Shown here in pieces: positions 1-10,839 of a DNA stretch of 64,000 nucleotides; the first letter of the stretch is position 1, and the number at the start of each line of letters is the position of its first letter. The stretch is from Usnea hakonensis (taxonomy: Eukaryota > Ascomycota > Lecanoromycetes > Lecanorales > Parmeliaceae). The notes beneath the pieces are model-generated. The model had not been told where the DNA came from and did not search any database. It saw only the letters and a program-made list of their open reading frames with translations. The translations under genes and the position numbers were made by a program. Where the stretch lies: positions 124,001-188,000 of the forward strand of contig BLJB01000020.1 in the NCBI GenBank assembly GCA_013423325.1, read 5' to 3'.

Positions 1-80
1 GTCCCTTGTTACTTATGAAGCCTGAATCGTCGTTTCATGCGCAGAGGAGGACCTGATGCAAAACTTCCTCCTGTCACCCT

Positions 81-3000
81 TCACAGTTGCAGGCGGTAAG
101 TTGCTACCTCAAAGGCTCTCAGCTCAATCGCAATCTCCCCACTCCTGATTTCCACTTCGCCCTCATCATCCTCGAGTAGATTTGTCCTGCAGACCTTGTT
201 GACCGCTAACGAGGTCTTGATTGACCCTCTAGCCTTGCCGCCCAGACTTTCGTAAACCCTCAGAATGATACTTCTACCCTGGCGCTTAGACAATTCCCCA
301 CGAGACACGTCCTCATCATCTTCACCTCGTTTGATGGTATCTAAGATCAGCGCTGGTGAGCCGTGAAGTGTAATGCTGGAAAGTAAAGAGGACGCGGTCT
401 CAGCGGATGGGTGGGAGTATATCTTCATCGGCGTGTTGAAATTGCGGGCTGTACGAATTGTGCGGGAGTCGAGCGGGCCGGCGTGAGGGAGGATGGCGTA
501 ACGGATGTAGTGGCGGCCTAAAGAGGTGTTAATAGAATGGCTCAGACATGATATTGTTTGTACAATGGACTTACCCATATCAGCATGTGCGTCTGGTGCT
601 TTTGGCGCTCGCAGAAGAGAAAGACGCATCATATTTCCAGATGTTGCAAATCCGTACTTGCTGTCGTTCATAATCGAAACGCCATAACCATATTCCGAAA
701 GATCCGCCCATTTGTGGCTGCAAACTTCGAATTTAGCCATATCCCAGCTAGTATTGTAATGGGTAGGTCTTCGAATGATTCCGAACTGCGTCTCGTAGGA
801 GGCCTCCGTGTTCACAATGTCGACAGGGAATTCCACTTTCAAAAATTTCATTGTCTCTCGCCATTCAACCTCGCTGGCCATCTCAATGTAAGAAGGCTGG
901 TCGTCGACGCTAGCTGCGACACTTAATGTTGTTTTAATCCAGCTCTCCTCGCTGATTTTGGTCACTGTTTCCAGGCTAACCATGTGAGGACCGTCTTCGA
1001 CGATTCGACATGAGCTGGATGGCAATTCCTTACGAGACTCCAGATGATACACTTCGACATCCCAGGCTTGCCAATACAGAGGCTTGTCATCAAACGTGAC
1101 GAGCTGATTTGCCTTGCCTCCCTTGGCGATGATTTCGCGGTTCACGGAAAGGTCTATTAGTGAAGTGATACTGCCGCCTTGCACCTCAATCTTATACTGG
1201 GAATTCGATAGCTGGAAAACGCCTTTTTTGATCTCTTTAATAGACGCTCTTGACCTGGCATCCTCTGCTGTCAATGGGTCGACGCTGACGACCCCTGGAC
1301 CGCCGTGTAAAAGAGCATAATCTGCATCTTTTGACATAGTCACCTTAGGAAGCTTGACGATTTCTGATCGTGACCATGGAAGAGTATTGATCGCAGTCAT
1401 GCTACCCTCGTACGAGTCTTGTTGGGAAAAGTCAAGGACGGACAACGCATCCTTCATGAGCTTTTCGCCGGTCTTGAAACCGTATTCATACAACTTATCG
1501 GAATCTCTATAGCACATCTCAATTGCACTGCCCGGCAGGCAGTCATGAAATTGACACAAAAGTGTATTCTCCCAGATATCGTCCAGATCTTCCTTCGGAT
1601 ACTTGTAAGAGCTGTCTTTAATAGTAGCTAAAGTCGCAAGGTACTCGATGTCGTGCATCATGATCTCGGTCTTCCTGTTGTTCCACTTGTTGTTGGCTTG
1701 GGTAGTATAAGTTCCTCTGTGCAGCTCCAAGTACAGCTCACCGTACCAAGTCACAAGTTTAGTACCTTCCTCTACTTTCTTCTCCAATCTGTCGAAGAAG
1801 TCTTCTACGGATGCGCCCATTTGCACTCGAGGCAAGCGACCGGTGGTATCACTCAAGCCTCGACACCTTCGGAGCTTCTCAAGCATTTCAAAGGTCGGGC
1901 CGCCTCCACCGTCGCCTTTACCAAAGGCGAGCAGTGCAGTAGCGTCTTGGTCCATTGATGTGTTCTGGGTAAGACTGCGGCTCACATCCCCAAAGTGCGC
2001 GTCGGCAGTATAGGTCTCAGCAGGAGCCATGTGACAAATCACCTGACTGCCATCAAGCGAGACCCAATTGAAGGTCGTATGCGGGAACTTGTTGATGTTG
2101 TTCCAGCTTAGCTTCTGAGTAAAGAAACGATTCATACCAGCAAGCCGGCAAAGCTGTGGCAGCTGAGTGGAGTAGCCAAAAGTGTCTGGTAACCAAAACG
2201 TACGACTACGCTCACCGAATCGGCTCTCGTAGAATCTTTGACCATACAGAAATTGTCGTACCAAGGATTCTCCGCTTGGCATGTTTGTGTCATGCTCGAC
2301 CCAACTGCCGCCAATAGCCTGGAACCTACCTTCTTTGATCTTGGACTTGACTCGATCGAAGAGAGGCGGATAGAGCTGCTGTAGCCATTTGTACTGCTGT
2401 GCTTGAGAGGCCACAAATCGGTGCTCCGGGTAGCGATCTATAAGATCACACTGATTTGCCCACGAACGAGCAACTTTTCTTTTCGTCTCCGCCCATGGCC
2501 AGAGCCAGCATGTATCAATATGGCAATTCCCAATACCGTAGATTAGGTACTCGTTATCATTGTCATATACTTTTGAGGAGTTGACATCGCCAAGATATTT
2601 GGAGGCTATCTTACGGCACTCGAGAATTGATTTCTGGCTTCCGTCACCCGCAATGAAAGTGTCCATGACCTTGTTACAAAGCTGTAACGCTTCGTGCGAC
2701 TCCCAAGAATCCTCTGGGAATTCTCGCGCGCCATCTCCCATGATCCAGAAATCGTAAAATAACGCCCGAGCCTCCTGGTTCACCGCGACTATTTCTGCTT
2801 TCCATAGCTGAAAATATCGGTTTGGATTAGGAGGTTGGATGGAGTCTCCCCCGGGAGCATTGCCGAACATCCCGTTGCACGCCATTTCAATGTAGAATGT
2901 ATGGGATTTGCCGTCACGGAATTTCTCTGGAAGAATCCATTCTGTTCGGTCTCCCCCCGTCAAACCCTGCAATGGCACCCCATTCTCCGTCCAGATCAGC

Positions 3001-3447
3001 CCTTCATTTCCAGCATCCCAGTGAAGCTCGAGTTGCTCCTTGTCTTTGAGATGCGAGGGCACTCTAAGCTCCACTTTGATCCAATGAGTAGACCAGCTCG
3101 GGCCGAAGGATGCCCCAACGTGGGTTTCCTTGAAGTCGTGGGATACAGCTTCTTTGAAAACAGGCCGAGCTAGATCTGGGGGGGAATAAACGGAGAGTTT
3201 GATGTATTCTTCACCAGAGGCTTTGCCCTCGTACATTTTTCTATTTTAGGAGTAATTTAGCGATACACTGCAAGTCCAACAGCGCGAGTGCAGCTTACGA
3301 CCACAAGTTCTGTGAGGCATATTGTCCTCGATCTGTAAAGACTCCAAGTCTACCCTTGTAAATTGAGTGTATCTGCTGTCCTACGGGACCTGCCGAGAGC
3401 TTTGGGAATGTGTTGGTGGACTTTCTGATTGCTGTTTCGCCGCCCAT
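81..3447 (-). CDS. ams1: Vacuolar-type alpha-mannosidase, GH38
   Basis: Hydrolyses alpha-mannosides from free oligosaccharides; the yeast homologue Ams1 works in the vacuole after Cvt/autophagy delivery. The model has two exons, 3447-3299 and 3240-81, joined over a 58-bp GTAAGC...TAG intron, and gives 1102 aa, the usual fungal length. The first exon is easily missed because an internal ATG at 3236 opens the long frame, but the joined peptide (…YKGRLGVFTDRGQY…) continues in frame and matches the family N-terminus. The zinc-binding motif GNCHIDTCW lies near residue 286 and the nucleophile motif WLPDTFGYS near residue 400. The mannosidase middle domain (around HDCLPGSAIEM) and the beta-rich C-terminal domain follow. 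There is no signal peptide, as expected for a cytosolic protein sent to the vacuole by an unconventional route. Family assignment is firm; vacuolar location is inferred from the family. Confidence 0.95.
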
Positions 3448-3902
3448 AGTGAAATGAGCAGCTCGCAAGGGACACTTTGCTTATAGTAGAAATAAAGACT
3501 GTTGGGTTTAGGATGATCTCCCTTTCTTCAAATGAAAAATGAAGGAATGGAGCTTGATGCACTATTATACTACTAGTCGATAAGAGGTAGCTTGGGCACC
3601 TAGCCGCATTTGCGGGAGTCGCCCCCACTTCTCCACGGCCACGGGGGCACGGGGCCACCCATCACAGGGGCTAGGGCTAGAACAGATCAGCAGGCAGCCT
3701 CCTACCTTAACCCCGGTCCCCCGCTACGGTCCTACCATGCTTGGATTCCTTGGCACGTGGGTAGGGTACAACCCTCTAAGACAAAGACACCGACAGGAGA
3801 GACGATGGTATTTAATTATTTAGGTAGGTACAGGTATTATTCTCATTATTATCATCATTCAACATCAGTCTCTATAGACTATAGTAGATAGAAAATTGTG
3901 AT
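3448..3902. other. Intergenic: mannosidase upstream region
   Basis: 455 bp between the mannosidase start and the 3' end of the next minus-strand gene. It holds short AT-rich stretches (around 3800-3890, with TTA/ATT and ATC runs) and a GC-rich block near 3610-3730. No gene is supported; the open frames here are short and have no recognisable composition. It presumably contains the mannosidase promoter. Confidence 0.5.
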
Positions 3903-5356
3903 TTAGATTGCATTCTTGGCTCTAACCAGCACAATCTTCTTCTTCGTTTCCGCTCTCCATCTGCACATGTCCAAGTTAGCATGCTATCTTTTTCGATAGA
4001 ACAGTGTCACCGGTCAGACCTGGCCGAATTTATGCCAGAGCTTGTCTTCGGAGTTCGGTTGGAGAGGGACTCGGAAAAGGGCACTTACTCTTCCTTCTCC
4101 AGCTTCTCTTCTTTACCTCTATCAAATCCTACCGCCATTGCCCCATTCTGGAAGACATTCGCGAGTTTCCTTCCCACCGAGTCATCCTTCTTCGCTGAAG
4201 CCAGGACTTCCCTGCCAAGTTTCTGATCTGCTGCCGCAGGCGTGGCTGGGCGGGACAGATCTCCAGCCACGGCTTTGCTTTTAGAACTGGCAGTAGAGTC
4301 GTGCTTCTTCTTTGGCTTCGCGGGTGAGTAGAGGCCCGCGAGTGTACTATACATTTCATCGAGCCCCTTTTGGAGGCTGGTGTGCTTAGCTGTGCCTAGC
4401 TCGCTGGCTTGACTACGCTGTGATAGTCTCAGATCTTCTTGTGCCTTTTCTCTCCTCTCTTGTGACGCCTTACGTGAATGAAACACTTTTCTCGCACGGA
4501 ATTTAATGGAGGGTTTGGATCCGTCATATATACTATCAACCTCGGAATCCGAGGAGGAGAATTGACTTGAAAGTTTCCTATCCTCAGAATTACGGCTCAA
4601 TCCTAATGACGCTGGCGTAAGTGACCCGTCAAAAACGTCGGTAATGCGAGCCGACATTTCCGAAGGCAGAACGCTGGACTCTGCGTAGAACGGCTCTGGA
4701 TCAAATGCGGGCAGAACCAGCGTATAGTCTCTGGCTCTTTCTTCAGCGCTTTGTGTATATTCGGATGTCGACCGGCTTCCTTGGCTGGAGCTCTTTCCAG
4801 AAGTTGGTAAACTTGGGCCATACTCGTCATCTGAATACTCATATTTGGGAGCCCTCCATTCAGTAAAGACTGAGCTCGCTGATGCTTGTTTCTGAGCTGG
4901 GAATTCTGACGCTACTTGGGTGTGAGCATTTCGTAGCAGTTGTGGCCGTAGTGGTATTTGGTCTGGTACTGATAAAGCGCTAGATCGAGTCTCTGGGGGG
5001 GCTAAGAAGCTCTTGGAAGATAATGCTTCGTCTTGTAGGGCGAATCTAGGTGTCCTTGGTCTCTCTTCCTTGAGGTTGAAGTATGTGGTGGATGGGCTCC
5101 TTGAAGTCGGAACGCTGTGAGGACTGTGAGGAGCGAAGGATTTGCCTGGAATTGGAGGCAGTGCCTTGCTACGGCTGGCACGAGAATCTAAGAATATAGG
5201 TGTAGGAGTCAATGGGGAAGGTACAGCTATCTCCATACCGGAAAGAGATGATGAAAGCTGGTTAAGCATAAGGAGGTGTGCTGGTCTAGCTGAGGGTTTA
5301 GCTGGCGACATTGGAGAGACAGGCGAGAGGGGGGACACTGGTGAAAAGGAAATCAT
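3903..5356 (-). CDS. Unknown Ser/Pro-rich disordered protein with conserved-looking basic tail
   Basis: Not recognised. The long frame reaches upstream to 5521 but only through a TTG; the first ATG is at 5356 (MISFSPVSP…), which I take as the start. Exon 1 (5356-4089) appears to stop just past 4089, but a GTAAGT donor sits exactly there. A 128-bp intron (4088-3961) leads to a last exon (3960-3903) that adds WRAETKKKIVLVRAKNAI and a stop, 441 aa in all. The protein is low in complexity: SP repeats at the N-terminus (SPVSPLSPVSPMSP), many Ser/Thr-Pro sites, and acidic stretches such as SDDEYG. A basic, possibly helical segment lies around residues 295-325 (RARKVFHSRKASQERREKAQ). It looks like a phosphorylated scaffold or regulatory protein, but no function is assigned. 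The tail exon is inferred from splice sites and its non-random composition. Confidence 0.65.
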
Positions 5357-6232
5357 GGTGAGATCAAGTTGGTTGGCGAGAACAGCATCTACGCGGAAGT
5401 ATGTCGCTGACTTAAATATGACAGATCTGGTCGCTGAACCACAGGGAACAAAGGAGATATTCCAAAGGGAGAAAAGCCACGTGCTTATAATTAGAGATTG
5501 TCGAGGATGAGCCTGCCACAAAATGAATGGGGAAGCACAAAGAGTCCTTAAGGCTTTGTACTGATAAGACCTAAATCAGAAATAGTAGTGAAACAGAACT
5601 GGGCGGAAGAGGTCGCTCTCTTTTCAAGCATGTCTAGTCTTGGATGCCAGGATTCAGGGGTCGATAAAGATTTGATACTCAGCATATCTGGGCTGATATA
5701 GTTCATTTCAGACTTGAACATTTGGATCACCACGGGTTTCTCATCACTCCCTTTGCAGGGCACTTATCATCGACGCGACCGAAAAGAGATGACAACAAGC
5801 GCTTCAAAAGGGTCTCCTCAAGGTTGGTCTAAGGTAGTAGCTTCAGGAGAGATACTCTCTGGATGCTTCCTGTGTGAAAAGTTTCGGATGAAGTCAGGTG
5901 GCAGACTGTACCCGCCACTATTAGATCAATGACTGGATGTGTGATGTCGAGAACGGAAAGACTGACAGTCTTGCTGAGGTAACAGGTTTCATGCCTCGCC
6001 AACGCCATTATTATTGATGTAGGCTTTGATCGCAGAATGAATAATAGGTGATTTACGAGTACGCCGTCGGCTCGGCCCGAGAATCTTCTTCCGCCTCGTC
6101 CGAGCAGTCACGGCGCCGCGGCTGAGTGCTGACTGACTTCAAACCATTCGTACTTAGACGGAGACTTTGGCTGCCTGGAACCAACATGTATCATCATGCT
6201 CAGTGCTGCCCTATGCTGCCTCCAAGCACGCC
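5357..6232. promoter_or_regulatory. Divergent intergenic region, presumed bidirectional promoter
   Basis: 876 bp between two divergently transcribed genes. No ATG-initiated frame with protein-like composition was found. The half nearer Tvp38 (6060-6130) is GC-rich (CCGTCGGCTCGG, CGGCGCCGCGG). It presumably serves both genes; I identify no specific binding site. Confidence 0.4.
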
Positions 6233-7486
6233 ATGACTGACTACAATTCCACCGCTCGAGCACTCGCTCTGCCCATATCCCCTCCGCGCTCACCCAACCT
6301 ATCACATCCTCAATCCTCATGGAATCGCTCAAGCCAGTCACTTACGAGGAACAAGCAATCCCAGACCCGACGGCGATCAAACTTTATAGATCGGTCTCTC
6401 AATGGCATAAAAAGCATATGGCGCCGAATGTTCAGGATGATACAGAGGATGAGTCCTGTCCAGTTGGCCCTCTCTGTTATTGCTGGCATTGCCGCCATCA
6501 CCGCTGCCATACTATTCCTCATCTTCAGTGAAGCAATATTTGCATGGCTGGAGCCAGTGGCAGAAAAATGGAAGAATCTGTCCGGAGGCTGGCTGATTCT
6601 TTGGGCAATGACCTTTGCAACTGCGTTTCCCCCAGTAATTGGCTATTCCACCTGCCTAACGCTTGCTGGCTTCGTCTACGGCTTTCCATTGGGGTAAGTA
6701 CTCATACCATCTGTAGTAGATACATGAATGGCCTACGGACAGCTCACACGATGACAGCTGGCCAATAGTCGCTTCTGCCACTATCATAGGGTCTACGTGC
6801 TCATTCGTAGTCTCTCGAACGCTGCTCTCGAGTTTTGTCAATCGGCTCGTAGCGAATGATAAAAGATACGAAGCGCTCTCTCTCGTCCTAAAACACGATG
6901 GTCTGAAGCTCTTGGTGATGATCAGACTCTGTCCTCTCCCCTATAGTATCTCGAACGGGGCAATATCGACATTTCCTACTGTGCAACCGCTTATGTTCGC
7001 CGCCGCAACGGCTGCTGCGACACCTAAGCTCTTTATTGCAGTCTTCATTGGATCCCGACTTGCAGTCATTGCGAAGAGTGGAGAGAAGATGGACATGACC
7101 ACTAAAGTCATCAACTGGGCCAGCATCATCTTTGGCGTCGTTCTTGGTGTTCTTACGGGTTGGATAATCTATCGAAGGTTGGTCTTTTGGAAATCTGTTG
7201 GAAGCCTTTATCTAATGATTGCAGGACACTCGCTCGATCGCGCCAAATTGAGGCCGATGAAAGGTCCAAACTCCAGCATCCAGCGACACCCCGTGGAGAT
7301 GACTTCTCGGACAGTCCAGAGGAACAGACCGCTACCCTTATTCGCGATGACCAAATAGATTTCCTAGGTCCCGATGGAGGTTCAGAAAGCTATCGAGACG
7401 ATTTTGATGACGATAATGCCTTCATTTATGGTGATGACGAAGAGGAGGGAGCAATTGGACTCGACAAGCAACCATCTCAACGATAA
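6233..7486 (+). CDS. tvp38: Golgi membrane protein Tvp38 (VTT/DedA-type)
   Basis: A multi-pass membrane protein of the Tvp38/TMEM64 family, in yeast found in Tlg2-positive late Golgi compartments. Three exons, 6233-6693, 6758-7177 and 7225-7486, give 380 aa; both introns have canonical ends (GTAAGT/CAG and GTTGGT/CAG). The frame upstream to 6167 opens with TTG, so the ATG at 6233 is preferred. After a basic, disordered N-terminus come hydrophobic segments (LALSVIAGIAAITAAILFLI; WLILWAMTFATAFPPVIGYS). The VTT core follows (FPPVIGYSTCLTLAGFVYGF, then RLCPLPYSISNGAIS with the family's Arg/Pro/Asn pattern, then a terminal helix ending in IYRR). The C-terminal tail is very acidic (DDFDDDNAFIYGDDEEEG). 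Members of this superfamily have been linked to lipid scrambling; that role here is only by analogy. Confidence 0.93.
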
Positions 7487-7923
7487 CGTTGGGCTCGCCC
7501 CAAAGCTTACTGTTTTAGAATGGAGTTTACGTCGTCAGCAGCTGGACAAGACCGGATGGTTGAAATGTTTGATTATAGAGCGGGAATCCCCCAAGTTGCA
7601 TATCGGCGCTGAGCATCAGGTGGTCCACATTTAGACGGTCTGGTCGCATGGTGGGAGCATTCTTGGAGCGAGAGTCATGCTTATTAGAAGGCGATATAGA
7701 CGGCCTGCATGCATAGCGTCCATTACACGGGCGTTCCCTTTTCCATCTCTCAAGGTTTTCAGTGGTACTCTACCTGTGAATTCTGTGACTGAATCCTATA
7801 ACGTCGCGTGACCTGGGTGATCGTCTCGTGACCCTGCGCTGGGCACCTAGAGGTGAACAAAGTGCTTTGACTGAGTAGTATGGAAGTGTTGATGAGGTGA
7901 GCAAACCGTGCGCTAGGGAACCA
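7487..7923. other. Intergenic between convergent genes
   Basis: 437 bp between the stop codons of the Tvp38 gene and the GAR transformylase gene, so it should hold both 3' UTRs. No coding signal or repeat was seen. Confidence 0.4.
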
Positions 7924-8772
7924 TTACTCGTTGTTATCTGGGCCTTTGCCTTCCTTGGCCATTAGCATGCTGACGACTTTCGCCGTGGCGTTCACAATTA
8001 ATTCGTGTTCCTGGGCGTGGAATCTTTCCTGCAACTGGTGCAAATCTTCGCCGTTTTTGCACTCGATCTCCTGAATTAAAATGGGCTCTCCTCTATCGAC
8101 CTCCTCGATAACATAATGTATCATGAGACCCGTCCGATTGTTCTCGAGCTTGCCGTCTTGAAAGTCTCGAAAGGCGCGCTCGATAGCATTTGCGCCGTCG
8201 TACGCTCCTGCATTGTGGCAGATCAAGGTCAGCTTATTTTTTAAATTGTTCAAAAGAAAAAGAGTTCAAAGCGCAGTGCAGCCTCCTAACCGAACGAACA
8301 AGCTCACCTGGGAGGGCAGGATGTAGGTTTATCACAGAAACGCGATTGACTCGCATTGCTCGCAAGAATGAAGAGCTATCGTGATTGTAAGCGACCGCAA
8401 TGTACCGCCCAATTGTAGTTTCATAGTAGGTGCGTACGTGAATACATGCATCCATCCGGCCAAAATGACCAGGTCTACGGTGTCCTGTAGCACCAGCTCT
8501 GCTAGCGCAGCATCGTACTTTGACCGTGCTTCCTTCAGCCTCTCGGGGTCTTTCTCTTCTTTGGGCTGGAACCCTTCGGAAATCATGTTGAAGTAGGTGC
8601 ACGGGATACCCACATTCTCAGCGCGCGTTACAGCATAGGCTTTCTTGCGATTTACAATCAGCCGAACGATCTGTGAATTGCTGATTCTTTGTGCTTTGAC
8701 AGCGTCGATGAGAGCTTGGAAGTTAGAGCCGTTCCCGCTGGCCATCACCACTATGCGGCATGGTCCTACCAT
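7924..8772 (-). CDS. ade8: Phosphoribosylglycinamide formyltransferase (GAR transformylase)
   Basis: Transfers the formyl group of 10-formyl-THF to GAR, the third step of de novo purine synthesis, in the cytosol. Three exons, 8772-8438, 8375-8308 and 8207-7924, with introns of 62 and 100 bp, give 228 aa, the monofunctional fungal (Ade8) size. The splices restore diagnostic motifs: ASGNGSNFQALIDAV near the N-terminus (phosphate binding), LVILAGWMHVFTSSF, INLHPALPGAYDGANAIERAF across the second junction (catalytic Asn and His in NLHP), and HYVIEEVDRGEPI with the catalytic Asp. In animals this activity is fused to other purine enzymes; here it is a stand-alone gene, as is usual in fungi. The C-terminus (MAKEGKGPDNNE) is charged and variable. 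Assignment is very secure. Confidence 0.96.
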
Positions 8773-9107
8773 GTTGGCTAGCTGCGCAACGAAATAGGAA
8801 GATTGCAGAAGGATTTCCGGTATTTGGAGCTGCTCGAGAGATTTAAAGGCTTCTCAGCCTTGTTGATAGCCTCGTGACCTCTCCCTGTATGAGAATAAGA
8901 ATGGATTTTTCCTCATTCCGCCCTCATGGCTTACTGGTCGGTCGTAACCATCTCGACAGCACTCAGCATCTGTAATGCCAAATGCATAAAAGCAATTTTG
9001 ATACAGTATACTGAAAATGATTAGATACTAAAATTTTAGTACAGAGCTTTCCCTTTAAGTAGCTTAGCGCTCGCTTATACAATACTGCGAATGATTTTAA
9101 ATTACGG

Positions 9108-9385
9108 AGTACTTGGGGTCGGCGTATCGTTACGATTTTTATTACACTAATCTGCCTGGGTACTTGTAGGAATAAAAATGATATTAGGACGTGGATCTCA
9201 GCTACAAATTTTGGAATTAAGAGGATTTCATTGAGATTCCCCTTGTACAAATCTTCCGGAAAATAAGAAAATGATTCTACAAGTACCTAGGTAGATTAGT
9301 GTATTGGCAAGATTTCGAGTAGAAAATCATTCTTTTGGTACTTCTACAAGCATTTGCGCCGACCCCCTAGCGCCCTTAAAGTACT
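9108..9385. mobile_element. MITE-like imperfect inverted repeat
   Basis: Two arms face each other. The left end AGTACTT (9108-9114) pairs with AAGTACT at the right end (9379-9385). GGGGTCGGCG (9115-9124) pairs with CGCCGACCCC (9357-9366). A longer inner arm at about 9144-9173 (TACACTAATCTGCCTGGGTA and on) pairs with 9274-9303 with one or two mismatches and a 1-base gap. About 100 bp between the arms is AT-rich and codes for nothing. The size (278 bp), non-coding centre and long terminal inverted repeats fit a non-autonomous DNA transposon (MITE) or a decayed one. No clear target-site duplication was found. The right arm has extra sequence between its matched blocks, so the element is not a simple palindrome. 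Confidence 0.55.
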
Positions 9386-9777
9386 ATCAGTATAATTTAC
9401 GCATCAGACGTGTCTGGAGGTTCTGTTGAGAACGTATCCGACGGACCTATCGATGAATTCTGGCTAGAAATCAAGAGCAGGAGCTTCAGCAAAATCTCCA
9501 TTTCTCGATTTTATCTATATACGAAAGTGGCTGGGAAGATGCCTAGATGTAGTATGTTGAGTTCTGCATCGAAGTATAACGTGTGAACTCCACAGTTCAA
9601 CGCCCAAATAGTTGCTCTTATCGGGTTCAGCATCTAAAGAAACCAAGGAGTTGCCAAATCCCAGGCCCTTCAATAGCTGGCATCGAAGAGTTGCGTACCT
9701 ATACTGAAGGTGCAATTTACATAATGCTGTCAATATCCCCGATTAGCATATGTCTCGTGCTGTACTGACCATTGACA

Positions 9778-10524
9778 TTATACTGTCTCCCAGGACTTTT
9801 CATGGGCCGCCTCTGTCAAAGGTTTGTGACCTTCAATCATGTTCTTGACTGTATGAAAGCTTTCCAATATATTCTTGAGCTCGTGACCGCGTATGGTGTC
9901 AATACTGAAAGTGAGCGGATGTTCTCTGGCTTGCAATGGTGCCGACTTTAGGAACTTGATGTGTGGATCGGTGATGTCTGTGAGACACAATTTATATCCA
10001 TTGTGGTATCAATTGGATCCAGAGCTTTGCTACAATGTTGTCAATGTGGAGAAGCACATAAAGTGGCTGAGTGACCCCTGGTCTTGAAGACAAACTTGTC
10101 AAATTGTAAGTGGTAAGGTCAGATAGTTTTTCTAAATCTTACAGGGTACAACAGCTTGCCAAACCACTTTTTCGAAATGACGTGCTTCTCCAGGGTTCTA
10201 ACAGGTCTTCCAGAAGCAGTTCTCTCCCTTGTAGAACAAGGAAGAAGCAGCAGACGTTGACGGATCATTTTCGAAGGGGGCAGGTCGACTCCATAATGCT
10301 TAAGGTACATTCAATTGTTGCGAGGGTCTACTTATCAGCATCGCTGATTGCTCTGAGTGAGCAAGCTGGCGATATTCGAGGTGGTTTGCTAATAAGATGT
10401 GTAGATTATCTTGTCGTCTATAATGCGGCCTCTTGGTCTCGAACATCGCTGTAAGCGTCCGCACATTTCGTTGAAGGTCATCGAACAGATAAGAAATGAC
10501 TTTACAAAAACCATAACGTGGCAA
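9778..10524 (-). pseudogene. Possible decayed gene of unknown family
   Basis: On the minus strand several consecutive frames have protein-like composition but are broken by stops or frame changes. One segment runs from 10500 to about 10300 (…SYLFDDLQRNVRTLTAMF…, then LHILLANHLEYRQLAHSEQS). A second runs from 10310 to 10119 (…RPVRTLEKHVISKKWFGKLL), and a third from 9990 to 9778 (…DITDPHIKFLKSAPLQAREH… to SWETV). A GTAAGA donor follows the second segment near 10140. I could not join them into one open model and do not recognise the family. A gene with unusual introns remains possible; a relic seems more likely. Confidence 0.3.
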
Positions 10525-10839
10525 TTGTATAATTTGATGTAATGATTTCGTGAAGAGATCGTTATGGTGTCTTGAGAATGACTATCAAGCTCTTACAATA
10601 CGCCAAGCCGGCTAACCTTCCACAATGGTCCTCCACGCAAAGTGACGAGCTAAGGATCTCTGACCATGCCAACTGCTCAAATCCCCTTCTTCAGATTCTA
10701 CTTGTGGACCTCCTACATACGAAAATAAGTGTTGATCTGGTTCCCCATCTTTCCCTTGTGACACAATTCGAGTCTCTGCCCAGTTCCGCCTGTCCTCTGG
10801 AGAGCCGAACTCCTACCTCCCACCTCCCAAAGGCTCCCC

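Larger units (their letters stand above)
8773..10839. other. 2-kb intergenic stretch with AT-rich block, inverted repeat and gene relic
   Basis: No intact gene was recognised. From 8960 to 9400 the DNA is AT-rich and contains a MITE-like inverted repeat. From about 9780 to 10530 the minus strand carries protein-like but interrupted frames. The Snx4 promoter should lie in the last few hundred bases. Confidence 0.5.

Noticed and set aside
5357..5521. N-terminal extension of the Ser/Pro-rich protein
   Set aside because: It starts with TTG, contains no ATG, and its sequence does not resemble the rest of the protein. The same reasoning removed upstream extensions of Tvp38, the SDR, Bub2, Qri7 and the Myb-like protein.
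8960..9400. AT-rich block as a RIP-mutated transposon body
   Set aside because: Too short and without any recognisable transposase remnant; the inverted repeat explains part of it better.
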